A stretch of DNA of 64,000 nt, taken from Bryopsis sp. KO-2023. Lineage: Eukaryota; Chlorophyta; Ulvophyceae; Bryopsidales; Bryopsidaceae. Below the pieces are notes generated by a model, which saw nothing but the letters and a program-made list of their open reading frames with translations, did not search any database and had not been told where the DNA came from. The translations under genes and the position numbers were made by a program. The stretch covers positions 2,480,001 through 2,544,000 of the forward strand of contig BSYQ01000003.1 of the NCBI GenBank assembly GCA_030272585.1, given 5' to 3'. Shown here in pieces: positions 25,804-38,750 of the stretch (position 1 is its first letter; every line of letters begins with the position of its first letter).

Positions 25804-26634
25804 CTGTAATACGCAAATCTTTCAGATTGCTTTAGGATCGCTAGTCTTTATTTTCGCCTGCCTTATTTTCGCGCTTTGGTCCACGCGCGAAAACAAGGTA
25901 GCGCGAAAATAAAGCAGGCGCGAAAAAAAAGCAATGTGAAAGATTTGCGTGGCGTCAAAAAGAACACTCTCAAAGTCAGAGTGTTGAATGTGTTTCCACA
26001 CATTCTGTGGCTGTGTTCTGAATTCGCCAATCACGCGTGTCAAGTCCACACGCGCGTGATTGGTATACGAGTCCACACGCGCGTGATTGGTATAATCTAT
26101 ATCTGTAGCTAGGCGGTATCAGTTACAGCCGAAGCTTTCTCCTGAAACTCTATAACCGTTTGACTACCGCCTGCCAAAACTACCCAACGCTTCTCACTTC
26201 CAGAACTCCCTTAACACGAACGAAACTCCCACTAACTTCTGCGCTGGTTGATAGCAGTAACAGTTACAGCCGAAGCTTTCTCCTGAAACTCTATCACACT
26301 CAGTCGCCACCACCAGACACTCTTTTTTTCTTTCGAACTTTTAGCGAGTGTTTTTTCTTCCTGGTGCGTTCTTAGCCTTTTTCCCTCGTCCTCTTTCGTG
26401 CCTAGCAACTGTGGGTGGCGCTCAACGCACACCTCAGCGAACCTTTCTGTGGTTGACTCCAGAACACCACAGCTCGAACTTCTCTAGCTCCGAAACCACA
26501 TACTTGCGTATCTGAACAGCCCTTTCTTTTCCGCCTCCTTTATTTTCGCGCCTGCTTTATTTTCGCCTGCCTTATTTTCGTGCTTTGGTCCGCGCGCGAA
26601 AATAAGGTAGCGCGAAAAGATTTGCGTATTACAG
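25804..26634. mobile_element. Non-autonomous TA-target DNA transposon, copy 1 (Tc1/mariner-pogo-like)
   Basis: 831-bp element bounded by inverted repeats CTGTAATACGCAAATCTTT and its complement, flanked on both sides by TA (25802-25803 and 26635-26636). TA duplication is the hallmark of Tc1/mariner/pogo transposases. Subterminal DNA is packed with TTATTTTCGCGC-type motifs in both orientations. Internally there is a 33-bp direct repeat (about 26120-26152 and 26261-26293) and repeated CACGCGCGTGATTGGTAT units. No transposase frame is present, so mobility would need a partner elsewhere. A second copy is at 41115-41744. Confidence 0.85.
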
Positions 26635-26636
26635 TA

Positions 26637-27977
26637 GTTGTGGAATCCTGTCATCGAGGCTTTTATTTTTTTTGCGCCAGGGCCGCCGTCTTCTGTTCAA
26701 CCCCTGGCATCATTGCAGTCAAAATCTTGCGGTTGGAATCGTTATGGAAAATGGATTGGTCATGACTTTATCTTTCTTTGCGTGGCTTGCGAGCGGAAAA
26801 GGCATCCCCAGCCCCTGAAGCTGTTTTTCTGTTGATTCCGTTCTGTTGAACGGTAATCCTGAGACCGAGATTCGATGCTTTTTCCAGTATTTCCACTTTT
26901 CTGCCATGAAGCAAAGACAAGGTACTCCAGATGCTCTACTGGTTGGAAATATGTATCACACACTGCTTTTGAAGAAATCCACAGTTACTCACTAGCTTTC
27001 ATTTCATGTGGTGCTGGTGAGGATTCTGTTATGGATATCCCACATCGATGCAGGACTCGAAGCAAGAATTTTAGCTGAGATTATGTTGTGCCACCACACT
27101 TCCATTTTCGCCACATTGACCTAAAAACACCATGCGCTTGAAAACACACTCCAAAGCCAATCAGGGAATCGGTGACCCATCATCAATCGAGGAAAAGCAA
27201 AGTCGAAAAGATTTTCCGGCGTTCGTTTTTTTCACAACCCTCCGGAAATGCTCTCACACATATGGCTGTTTTGTTTTCACCCTTTTTTCGGGATCCCCAC
27301 ACCAAATTTTCTTTTCTTTTTTTTTTTTTATGTGTTTATAATATTTCCAGGCGATTCCAACCCCCCCCCCCCCCCCAAATCCCTTACCGTTAGTTTCTTT
27401 TCTGATATTTACCTCCTGCATAAAAATACCAGGGATTGCCATCCAATTTTCAAACCGATTTCCGCTGGCCTTCAATTTTCCTCACCCATTCTCAATTTTA
27501 GCTCGTGCTCAAAACCTTACAGATATCATATCAAAACTCTGCATAACAGTCCCATCCACCCTTCGCAATTTTTCCAGGGCAACATTTCCCCCCTCCGTCT
27601 GACTTTCTCTCACTCTTTTCCTTTCTCTCATTTTTCTTGGTGGAAAAATAAAAGGAAAAAAAAATCCAACATGGCAACGTGAACAAAAACCCATTGCAGT
27701 TCGATTTTTTTTTCTTTCCTTGCGGCTCGGGGACGAATTCAGTTCTCCAAGGTTGATGCTCTGCAACTTTCTCTATCTCTCTTTTCCCCTTTGATAAAAA
27801 TTTAGAATTCCACCTGCACCCGACTGTAAGAAAACAACCGGTCACTTGTTGGCTTTTTCTTTCCTCCTCCTTTCTCACTCTTTCCCTGTCCGACCCCGCT
27901 TCCTTCTAAATAGCTGTCCGTTGCTTTCCTTTTTCTTTGTTCTCTTTTTCGTCACCCCCCTGTTTGATTTCCTCCTC
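26637..27977. other. Intergenic / probable 3' region of EBP1, no supported gene
   Basis: AT-rich DNA with poly-T, a poly-C run (27360-27377) and pyrimidine-rich stretches. Open frames here are short and low in complexity. Part of the right side should be the 3' UTR of the minus-strand EBP1 gene. Confidence 0.4.
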
Positions 27978-29993
27978 TCACTCGGCTGGCTTTTTCTTGG
28001 CCTTTTTCTTTTTGGCCTTTTTGATGGGTTGTTGCAACAGAGCTTTCACCTCTTCATCCTCCAGCACTTTCTCCGATTTGACCGGCTGTTGGGGTGCTTC
28101 CGTGATCACGTCCGAGCCATTCGGCATCAACAGCACCGTCCCTTTGACTTGGGCAACCAGCGCCTCCGACCTCTCGTACAAAACGGGGTAAGGGTGCAAC
28201 AACCCGTGGTTTAAGCACTCCACCAACCCCAAGCGAGTCTGTCGTGGGTCAGACAGGTATCGAGTGGTGAACGGCATCGTGGGGTATTTCTTGTTCACTT
28301 CGCTGAACACGTGTCGAGACGCCTTCATTTTTAGATTGTATTCCATGTCCAACGCCCGCTTATACACCGTCGTTTCTTTCTCGTCCAATTGCCTGGTTTT
28401 CCCCTCCCCGGAGGTCATTACGATGTCGATCGCATAGACCTCGTTCGCTTCGAAATCGTCGTCCTCCACTCGGTTATCCGTCGTCGGCTTGTTCAAGACG
28501 CATTTGTTCCCATCGATCACGAATTTCTTGAGTTGATGAGTCATGACGCCTTCCACCAGTTTGACCCCGTAAGCGTCGGCGATTTTTTCCAGCACGTCCG
28601 CCACATCTGAAATCGATTTCCCTGGTCGAATCAAACGCAAGGAGGCTTGGAATGCCGTCCGGGCGGCTTCCATGACGTCGGCTGTCTGACCCGTGATGGG
28701 GGTGGCGAAGTCGTCCTGGATAACCACTGTGGCTGCTTGGACAGCAATGAATCCATCCAAGTGACAACCCAAATCACTGCACACATATTTGAGAATCAGC
28801 GTCTTCAAGACAAAAGATAAGATTTAAGATTTACAAACCAGTCCTTGAAGAGTGAAACTAATGGTGGAGGGTGTTGGGGAAGGAAATTCCACCAGGTAAA
28901 ATAATCTGAAACACTGTTTCTTTCTGTATCACTCTATCTCACTCTTTCCCTTCAAATTTCATTGCTCGGCCCATTGTTTCTGAGAGATTTCTTGTTTTTC
29001 TCTGGGATACATAAAACTTGAAATTCGACCTGGAAAAATGAAATCCCTTTCGATGTTGCTTCACATCACCCTTTCTTTTCGAAAATTAGCGTTTCGTTTT
29101 TGATGGTCTTTTTCTTCTCAAAAGTTTGCTAAAGAAATAAATGGCAAGGAATATAACTGGCTGGAATAAAACAGAGATCAGGGAAAGTATTATATGTATA
29201 AGATAAACATTGTGACTTACATTTTAACGGAGTCCCCGGTCTTCAAGCTAGCATCCCCTTCCAAAGGGCAGCAGTGGCAGACTGCACTGCAGAGGCACAA
29301 CAGATCCAAGGTTTTGTCTCCAACAGAAACAAAAATAACCCTGCCTGAAAAACGGACCTCGACGATGGAGGGACACAGCCTACTCACTTGTTTACGGAGA
29401 CGCAGCAAGGGAAAGCCAGTCCCTTCTCGATATCTTTGCCTTTAAAGATTTTGGACATTTGCCTGCAGGACGCTAAATTTATCAGTTCGTGGTTACTGGA
29501 ATTAGGAATCAGAAGGCTGAGTTGCGTACAGGCACTGCTTGGTTAGGAGCCGAGGCTTGATTCGTTCGGATTTGGGACGAATACTTACTCGGTGACGATG
29601 GCATCGCCTTTGACGCACAAGTCCACGATCTTTGCACCATCCTTGCAATCTTCGATGACGGCAGCGACAGCCTCTACCCGAAAAAAGAAAAGAAAAGGAT
29701 CAGCGTCATTAGATTCCGCAGTTTACCAGCCGTTGCACTCCCAAATCGAGCGTCAGTTCAAGGAATTGTAACCACCAGAGACTGGAGGGGGTACAGAATC
29801 CAGGGCCTTACTGTTGCAAATCTCGGCGGCGGCCTTGTGCTTCGTGACCACGTCTGGCTGAAGGAGGAAAACACAGGTTAAGACGACGCTGTCCCGCGAT
29901 CACAGGGTTCACGCACTGGGAAGGCTGATTTGCGGCTGGACTCACGTTCGACAAGTTAACCTCTTGCTCATCAACCTCAGAGTCGGACGACAT
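27978..29993 (-). CDS. PA2G4: EBP1/PA2G4 (M24 pita-bread fold, ribosome and growth regulator)
   Basis: Proliferation-associated 2G4/ErbB3-binding protein homologue: a catalytically dead methionine-aminopeptidase fold that binds ribosomes and RNA near the exit tunnel. Six exons on the minus strand: 29993-29946, 29857-29812, 29673-29589, 29462-29388, 29286-29221 and 28776-27978; sum 1119 nt, 372 residues, close to the usual 390. Seen: acidic start MSSDSEVDEQEV, VVTKHKAAAEI, CVKGDAIV, KDIEKGLAFPCCVSVNN, GDSVKIDLGCHLDGF, EGVMTHQLKKFVIDG, EVYAIDI, the VLLMPNG block and a Lys-rich C-terminus (KKAKKKKAKKKPAE) typical of rRNA binding. Donors are GTGAGT, GTAAGG, GTAAGT, GTGAGT and GTAAGT. The gene is divergent from the P-loop NTPase, with 324 bp between starts. 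Confidence 0.96.
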
Positions 29994-30317
29994 CTCTTCC
30001 TCTTTTTTCTTTCCTTTTCGTTTATCGACGGGTGGACTGCAAAAGGTACGGAGGCGAAACCAGGGGTACAAAAAGAAACAGAAATTAATACCCCACCGCC
30101 ACACCCAACTGCTTGTCAGCCTCCCAGTAATCTAAAAATAGACGCATCGACAATGGACCGCAATTGCGACTTCGACCCCCCATAATCAGCCTTTGATGAA
30201 TTTGTGCTGGCGGAATTCCGCCAGCGCCCTTTTTTAGACCATACTGTGCTCACGAAAGGTTTGTTCGGCTGGCTGGTGTGGGGTGGCCTTGCGTAATATC
30301 GCTTCCTTGTTGTCAAT
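29994..30317. promoter_or_regulatory. Shared divergent promoter region (EBP1 / P-loop NTPase)
   Basis: 324 bp between two outward-facing start codons. It contains a short palindrome, TGGCGGAATTCCGCCA, near 30209-30224, which could be a transcription-factor site but is not recognised. No TATA box is obvious. Confidence 0.4.
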
Positions 30318-33258
30318 ATGCCCTCCACTAACCTTCTCCAACAGTTCGGTCTCAATCGAAATCCTTTCACGGATCGAACGGCCGAAAAAACTTTTCTCGA
30401 TGAGACGTCGCTCTATCGCCACTCCGACCTGCAGGGCTTCGTCCCCAGCGAGACGACTTACATCTTTTTCGGAAGACGAGGATGTGGCAAGACGACCATC
30501 CGTTTGATGATGCAAAGAACTTACGACGAATACAACAAGAAAATGCGAGAGGAGGGACAGAGCAAGGGGCACTTCTGCGTGGATTTGTGTCGACCTGGCC
30601 ACATGACAGCTTGCTTACGAGAGTTCAAGGTGAGAGTCCTGTGACAGGCACTTTTCTTGTTGTTGGTTTTTTTACAAAGCAAATTCAGGGAGCCCACAAT
30701 TTCTGTCCAATCAAGAAGGTCTGTCATGAACCATCGATCTAATAACCCCCCTCCCCCCCAAAAGAAATAAAAAAAAAGTAAAAAAAAAATCTTCCCTCGG
30801 TTTCCTTTGCTTAATTTGTGTTCATCTCATGTTCAGACGAGGACGGGTGCCAGGGATGACAACTGGGATGCCAAATTTCAAGAAAATTGGGATAGTGCCG
30901 ATTTGGTGGACTGCGTGCTTTCTTATGCAGCCACGGAGCTCGTCTCAGCAGCAGCCAAGCAAGGTGGGTCAATTTGTTTGTTTGTTTTTCCCAAAATTGG
31001 ATTGGTTTGGCTAATTGTACTATCCATATTTAATCAATGCTAGCGAAATTCAAAAGGAGGAAGAATGATGGTACTAAAATAATGTCGAGAGTTCAAATCA
31101 ATTAATGCCAGAATATCATGTTGCATAAGACTGGAAAGTGTGAGCATAAGCGATCGACTATACATGATTTTTTAATCTCAATTCTGACAGAAACAGTTTT
31201 TCAAATCGCATTGTAGGGTGTGCTGCTGGGGGCATAATCGACAAGCTGAAGGGGGATAACAAGAGAAGCCAGCAATTTTTGATCCTTGCTCATTTGTACG
31301 CAAGAACCGATCAATCCACGCTGTCGTATTTGAGGAAAGCTCTCATCACCCCAAAATATTCCCCTGCTGAGATGACTAAAGCAGCTGGATACTCTGTTGC
31401 TGGGGTCACAGGTGAGCAGGTGGGACCGATCACCACTCAGTTTGACACATGCACAGACTTTTCTTTCATTTTTTGATTTAGTATTAAAATGATCTACTAC
31501 TTTCCGGGGTTTGGGAGAATCTGAGTCGTCTTGGACACAAAGTGCAGAGTCCGTCCAAGTTTTTGAGGAATTTTTGTTGTTGTTTAATTTTGTTCCCAAA
31601 CACCCTTTGCGTTTTTTAATGCTAGATTTCAGAAACGGCGATGTACGTAATGTATATGCATGCGCATTTATTTCATTTATTTACTTTTCAGTCATTGGGA
31701 TGGTAAGATAATATCCGTGGAGATTGTGTCGACCTGGAAGAAAACTAGTGACATACACCAAGACTGAAGAGAGCAGCAAAAATAAATAAAAATAACCTAT
31801 TGAAATTTTTCTGTTTTTTCTTTTCCTTTCAAGGCAGTCTAGCTGTGATCCAACTTCCTGCCATTGCTGGGCCGCTGTCAGAGGCCGGCGGAAAGGTCTG
31901 GGATGTGATTGCTGACCATGTGCCTGGCTTGAGAGAAAATCCCAAGATATATGGGGCTCTGACCGTGGCATTGGCGTGTGTTACCACAAACAGATACTTG
32001 AATTACCAACGAAGAAGGGCCATCTCTCGGGCGACCTTGTTGCAATCTTTCGTTCGCGTGGTCCAGCAGTCCCCCGCTGAAATCGTGGGGAAACTGCTGA
32101 ACCAGCTCTTCGATCAGGATGAAACGGTAGATACCATCAGGTGGGGCACCTCCGTAAACTAGATTGTGAGAATTTTGTGTGTATTGGATTGATAAATCTG
32201 AGGGGAAGCTCTTGCTGTCAATAAATGTGTTCAGCTCGGCTATGTTTTGGGACCCAAGGTTAACGCGAAACCTGAAATATATGAAGGAGGAGGAGTGAAT
32301 AGACTATGAAATGAAATCTAGTTGTTTCTGCGAAAACAAACGCTGTTGAGTCGAAACTGATTCATGACAGAATCAGGGGAATGCCATAAATTGGCCATGT
32401 GGGTGGGTTTTCAAACGGGGGCTCGTTTGTTTTGCTTTTCATCAGGAGCATTAACATTGGTGTCAGTGGACACCAAAAGCTTGATCTGTTGGCGGAGCTG
32501 GTGGTGCTTCTCGGATACGAAAGCCTGGCTGTTTTCGGAGATTGTTTCGACGAAGTCACGCTTTTGGATCCCGTGACGTTTCCTGGCGCCATCAAGGTGT
32601 TCGCCCGGGAAGTGTGTCGAAACGACCTGTTGAATTTCGGAAGGCTCCATTTCTTCTTTCCGGATTCGAGGTTGGCTCTTGATCTGAGCACTGACAAGAC
32701 ATTGAAGGAGGTATGAGCTGCTTCATTTGACCCCCCCTCCTCCTCCTCCTCTGGTGGTAGTGGTCATATTCTGTTGGAGTGTTTTTGGAATCTCCCCAAA
32801 GGTTTTTTATAAAATAAAAGAATCAGAGGTGTGCTGTATGTTTGGCTGTACCTTCATGTTAATTGTTGATGGGATTGTGTTGCTTCTCTAGGCCCGATTT
32901 GACCGTCACTTCGTACGAGATTTGACTTGGTCCAGACATCAGCTGGAGGAGCTTGCTGAGCGACGATACCGTGCCGCCCAGCTGGCCAATGGACTCCCTG
33001 GGGAGGATGAAGTCCCACAAACATCGTTTTCTGATCTCTTCAAAAAGGTTAGTCTCGGCCTCGACAGGAACCGAGGGATTTGATTTTGCGAGATATAAAT
33101 AGATATATTTTTTATATATACAGTGTTCGGAATTGATCTCTGTATTTTTTTTTTGAAATTGAAATTGAAATTATTATTATTCACGGCCAATAGGCCGGGT
33201 GGAGCCCAGTCACGGAAATGTGTCACAGCCTGACTCGGAAAGAAACCACTCTGTATCA

Positions 33259-33296
<38 letters not shown>

Positions 33297-33524
33297 CTAT
33301 CAATTTCAAAATTGAATTCAGGTTGCTGATGCAAAATTGCTGTATAAAATGGGCAGGTTCGAGGGGAAGACTTTTCGAGCTACATCTCGAAACTCTCCAC
33401 GCCTCGGGAATTGCTAATCATGATGTCGGAGATGTTTGCACGAATGGAAGCCCATCCAGAGGGAGGCTTGACTGCTCAAGATATGGAAATCGCCGTTACC
33501 AAGGCATTAGAACAAGCAGTCTAG
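30318..33524 (+). CDS. P-loop NTPase of unrecognised family
   Basis: Seven exons: 30318-30629, 30837-30963, 31217-31411, 31834-32140, 32446-32710, 32892-33047 and 33357-33524; 1530 nt, 509 residues, all phases closing. The N-terminal part contains NPFTDRTAE, then a textbook Walker A (GRRGCGKTT) near residue 55. There is a candidate Walker B-like hydrophobic stretch ending in Asp in exon 5 (LLGYESLAVFGDCFDE), followed by a His/Phe-rich block (FGRLHFFFPDSR) like the sensor region of STAND/AAA ATPases. The C-terminal 100 residues are helical. No signal peptide or transmembrane segment is convincing, although exon 4 has a hydrophobic run. I do not recognise a named family. It could be an AAA or STAND-like regulator. 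Confidence 0.85.
33150..33282 (-). repeat. Dispersed short repeat family, copy C (SINE-like)
   Basis: Reverse-complement copy of the family also seen near 8285 and 43958. Reading on the minus strand it has a GATACAG head, CCGAGTCAGGCTGTGACACA, a GGCC block and an ATTTCAATTTC tail. It lies in the last intron of the P-loop NTPase and is flanked by (CT)n and (AT)n tracts. Confidence 0.65.
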
Positions 33525-34091
33525 ATCATTTGTCCGCCCCATTATTTCGAAACGAGCTCCCGTTCATAGAACAACGGAAGCTGGAATATATATGGTTCTT
33601 TCCTTTTTCTTGTAGCCGTTTTTTTTTCCCCCCTTAGAAAGGCATCGATCTCTAAGATCATAGGGATGTGTGGTCTGCCTAAGAATACACTTTGATTATA
33701 TTTCTTGGAGGGGGATTTAGTTTTCGGATGGAAAAAAGATTATCCAAAATGGTAAAATTTGGGGGGAGGTTTAGGAAGGGGGTGGAGGAATGTTTGTTCA
33801 ATTTACCCAGAGAATTTCCATCAGCATTTCGTTTCGCCTTTTTATTTTGACTGAGGGAAAAGACATGGTGAATAAATAATACTCGATCAACACCAACACA
33901 CTCACTGCAACATTTATTACTAGATCACACTCACACCACAAAAAACTCGATCTGCCCTTTCTGCCCTAGATCTTCCCAAACCAAAATTCAAAAATACCCA
34001 TAATTATGACAGCAGTGTCCCAGTATGTCTCAGGATTTCCTTCCATGCATGGATTCCCTGTTTTGGAACAATTTGGAGGACGAGTTTTATG

Positions 34092-37000
34092 TCATTGGGT
34101 TTCATTAGTCTTGGCTGCTGCCTTCAACTCATCCATCTGGTCGACGCAAACTTGCAGTTGCTGGTGGAAAATATCCTTCATCTCGACGATGTCTAGTTCG
34201 AGCTGCTCCACCTTCTCATTCCTTTCCCCCAATAGCTCCAGAGCAACATCGTGTCGATTTTGGAGCTCAGCCAGTTCGGATTGACGGTCGGCAACACAAT
34301 CTAAGCGTTGGAAACCAGAAAATCGTTAAAAAAAAAGAAATTCAAAAGAGAAACTTGGAAGACTGTCTTCCTCAACGTGGCAAAAAGTGTCACATTCAGG
34401 AAAACAGTCGTCCAATAATCTCAATTTTGTCCATTTTGTTCTTCTTCTGTTTTTGTGAGTGTGAGAACATCGGAATTGATTTCACCCAATCTTTGCCAAA
34501 TGCAACGTCTCCATGAACCCAATCCACAATAAAGATCGATAGATAGATTGATACCAGTGTATTTTTTTGCGGCCCATTGTAACCCTTTTCGTCCATCGTG
34601 CCCCCCCCCCCCCCCAAAAAAAAAAAACACTGATCAACACCTTTAGCAACCTTCACTTCAGTCAGAGCACCGCACAGCTCTTCAGCAACTCGTTCTCTGT
34701 CCCTCTCCACGACTTCCAACTTCTTGGCTAATGTAGCAGCTTCACTGTCAGAAGCCACCCCTGTTGGCAGATCAACTTTCCCCCACATCCCGACTCCCTT
34801 GTTCGATTTGAACATGTCTTCGAACTCGCTGTCAAAAGCACTGTCATCTCTGGAAACGTTGTCAGGCACTCGGTTGCTGGAGTTTTGGTCTTGATCGGGG
34901 GGAGGGGTGGCATCCTTCAGTCGGGGTGTCGCCGGTTCGGGGGCCAGACTGAGAGCTTGCACTCTCCTGACCAAATCGGCCACCTCTGCTTTCAATCGGG
35001 CAACTTCCGTTCGGGACGCTTCCAGCTTCTCACCGAGATCTCTTTGCACTGCAACATGCATCTGGAAAAAACAAGAAACGGGATGTCCTTTCAGAATCAT
35101 TTGCGAAATGTACGTGTGGAAGGGGAAGTTGCATGAGCAGCCCAGCTCACCCCCCCCCCCTTTTATCAGATCTTCATGACCATGGTAGCGACTGTTAAAT
35201 GTGTGGGGTTGATGCCTGCACCGATTTCTAAACAGGCTGCTTGTGTTCCGTAAGAGCTGACCTGTTCATTGTGCGTTGATTTCCTCTGTGTGGCATTCAA
35301 CTGCTTGTTTTGCGTGTCCAGCTCGCCCTCCAACCTGACCACCTTTTGGCGCATTTCCTCCCCCCTCTTTTTAGCCAGCACGGTTTCGCCTTGGCTGATG
35401 GACAGAGCCTCGACTTTGGACTTCACATCACTCTGTAGCAGTCGTATCCTACCAGTTGCTTCTTGTAATTGTCTCTGCAAGGCAAAAAGGTGGTCAGAAA
35501 AAAGAAAAAAAAAAACACCAAAAAACTCCTTTCGTCTCTTTGTGCGATATGTCTGGACAGTAGTGGCATCCAACCCCTCTCCCCGCCAAAAAAAACGAAA
35601 GAAAGAAAGAAAAAATTGTGAAATATTGAACTGTGATTCAAGACGTAAGCTCCATGGCAGACATGAGCGGGGAAAAAAAAATCCTTCAAAGAACGCTGAA
35701 CCGAAATCTTTTTTCGTTTCGCAGAAAAGCAGCAAACTACTCCCAACAGCCAGCAAAGTCCAAATTCTCACAAAACAAAAAATAATATTCGATGCTCGAT
35801 TTCTCACCGAACGGAACCCCAGCTTACCTGCAAGTTTGCTGTTATGGTTAGCGAGTTTGATAGGTCATCTCGTAACTTTTCCTCGTTTTCTTGCGCGGCA
35901 ATCTGTTGCTGTTCACTGGCCGCCATCACGGCTTCCAATTGCTTCAGCAAAGGTTTGGTACAGTCTGACGCTTGAGATTGAACGCTGACTCGTTCGATCT
36001 CGTATTCCTGAATTCTTCCCTCCAAATCGGCGACCTGTGAAAACACACCAACATTTTTCAAAACACCATTGCTCTATTTATTTTTTATTTATTTTTCTTT
36101 TTTTTTGGGGGGGGGAAATCGTCAAGCAGCTTTGGATATTACTGTGATTGGTTCATGTTATTGAAAGGAGCAGCAACGAAGCTCCGTGTTGAAAACTATG
36201 TCCAGCCTGAAAAATGGATTCAGAAAGTAGAAACCCAGGTGCTCCATCGAAAGCTTAAAAAAGAAGCATTCTGAATAAGACCTAGAGAGGTCAGCAAATC
36301 AGGAAAAGGAAAATTGAAAAAACAAAACAAATTACTTGGAAAGTCTGTCACTGACCTCTCGTTTCAGTTTTTTTTCCTTCTGTTCCCACTGGAAAGAGGA
36401 CCTCTCGTAATCTGCTCTCATGGCTTGGAGATTCGACATCAACATGCTTTCCCTTTCGCGAACGGCTGCCTCCAGCTGTTCGCCTTTCTCCAGAGCTTCG
36501 GAATCAGCTTTCAGAACTGCATTCCGCGCACTTCTCTCAGCTTCATCGGCTGCGTTTCGGAGTTCACTGATCTGCAAGGGTCAAAGCAAAGAAGAAAAAA
36601 CAATTCAAAAAAAAAAATCGAAAATATGTTTCCAGGGGAATTCTTTTTTCTTTTTTTTTTTTCAGGGAAGCTGGAGAAAAATACATCTATCTATTTTTGG
36701 TAACAAAATTGAGTAAAAAAAAATAAAATTCACACTATAAACGACATATCAAAAATATTGTAAAAAACATACTTAAAAAAAAACTAAATCTGTAAACAAC
36801 CCCCCCCCCTCTTAAGAAAAAGAACATTTGAAAACAAAAAAAATATCCATTCAAAACCCTGAGAAAACCGCATCCTGAATCTCACCTTGGTTGCGCTCTC
36901 TTCTGCTTGAGCATCTGCCTTTGCACGAACATCGGACAGCTCAAACTCCAGAGCAGCGACTCTGGCAGCCAGCGCTTCCTTCTCCCCCTCCAGCTCATGT

Positions 37001-38400
37001 TTTGCAGACTTGGCTTTTTTGGCAGTGGAATTGAACGAGTTTTTCGCTTCCGTCAGTTTTTTCACTTCTCCCCTAGATGCACCTGATCACAGTCACCGCT
37101 ATTTGAAAGGCACTTTTTGCCACTTTCAAAACTTTACGTACATTGTTTTTTTTCGGGTTTTCTATAGCTCATAGAAAGAAGAAGAGGTGGTGCTTTGAGC
37201 GCTAGACAACCTATTGATGAGTCATATTTTTTTTTGTATCCACACCTTAGCTTCTTTACTTCGTTCTCCTTGGCAGCCAAACTGCCTTCGGCCTGGCCTG
37301 TTTTCTCAGATTCTTCCTCCAGCTGGAATCGAAGGTTTTCCCTTTCAGTCTGCCATAGAAACAAGAAACATCCTTTCGCCCAGAATCCAAACCGTAAAAA
37401 CAAATCAAACAGAAAGGGAAAAAAATAAGCCCTACTCAATAAGGACTGCGAACTTTTCGGCACAAAAAATACAGGAGATAAACAGTGCTGGCTGCTTTTG
37501 TGCAGAGGTGATTAACTTGCGTCTTGAAAAAACAGGCACTGGACAATTTTCGATCTTACCTTCAATTCAGCAACATTCCGGTCCAAAGCACCCAACCTCC
37601 TCGCAAACTCTTCCCTGAGCTCATTCAACTCCTCCTCTGAAAAAAATTTCAAAAAAATAAGTATAATTATAATTATTACGTATTCATAATTCCTTTCAAC
37701 TAAAGAACTTTTGGAAAAGGATGCATGCATGCATGCATAACTGTTTTTTTTTTTACTTTATTTTCCCACTCATTGCCTGAGGATTCTGTTGAGAACATGC
37801 TCCTGACTCAAGTTGTTTTTCCAGTGCCAAATCAAACCTAACCCGAGAGCAAATCCTCAGGAAAAATATATTTGAAAAAATATATATATATATTGTTAGG
37901 AAATATAAATTCTTTCTTTACAGATGAAGAATCTGTTTGCCTGCTGGCTGTTTTGCAGTGGAGGATTCTCACCAGCGACAGTTTTCGGAGCTTCCGCTTG
38001 GTCGAGTCTTTCTCTGAGCTCTTCGTTTTCGGACTGAAGCGCATTGTTTATGGTTGTGATAGTCGCGAGTCTGACTTCGTATTGCTTCGCTCTAGGAGAA
38101 ATTCAAATCCAACCCCAGGGAAAACAAAACAAAACAAAACAGGCACGCCGGTCAGCCAAGAACCATCCCCGAAACCCCAAAAGACGCTTCGAACCTCAAC
38201 ACGCCATCATAACCGGTCGAAAACAAGTGAGGGGAGAAAACAAGAAAAGGACGCATCCCCAAATAACCATGCAAGAAGCAATTCGGGGAGCTTCTACTCC
38301 GCACTTGTTCGCAAGCTCTTTTCGGAGATTCTCCACGCCTTCGGCCATCGTGCAAAGGCGTGTCGCTTCCCGGGACTACCCCTGAAAACAACAGCTCGCA
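34092..38400 (-). CDS. TMF1: TMF1-like golgin (TATA element modulatory factor), coiled coil
   Basis: Long coiled-coil protein of the Golgi; TMF1 relatives tether vesicles and bind Rab6. The C-terminal exons 35061-34641 and 34300-34092 give the recognised end: a disordered Pro/Asp-rich segment, then ELAELQNRHDVALELLGERN and IVEMKDIFHQQL, which match the TMF TATA-binding (Rab6-binding) domain by its ALELLGE pattern. Upstream exons are all heptad-rich coil: about 35475-35263, 36034-35830, 36575-36355, 37075-36890, 37350-37245, 37640-37560 and 38095-37970; the segment near 38370-38300 (VENLRKELAN) may be the start of the TMF DNA-binding-like coil. Intron donors near 35262 (GTCAGC) and 34640 (GTGTTG) keep phase. 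The 5' end is not resolved; there are only about 350 bp to the divergent E3 gene, so the start should be close to 38400. Confidence 0.8.
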
Positions 38401-38750
38401 AAGAAAAATAACTGTTCGAAAACAATATCACTCCAGGACAGGAACCATCCGTCTATAAATGGATGCACCGTCATTTCAACACGATTTTGACAGCTCGGAG
38501 ATTCCGACGCAAGTTTTTCCCCAAAGGAAACAGCAATGAGACGGACTGCAAGCTTTCCGGTTTCTGGACCTTTCCCATAAGTCGTGAACTGAGAATTTGG
38601 GTTTTTTTTCCACCGACTTCTTCCCCCCCCCCCGAAAAAACAAACAAATAGAAAGAAGAAACAGACAAGAACCGAGAAAAAGAAACGCCAGCTGTGAAGG
38701 AAGGGGGGTCGGTGGATTGTTTAGTCTTTTCCTCGCCACGCGAACTGGTT

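Noticed and set aside
38694-38750. N-terminal extension of the RCR ligase
   Set aside because: The frame opens with GTG, not ATG; the ATG at 38751 has the better context.
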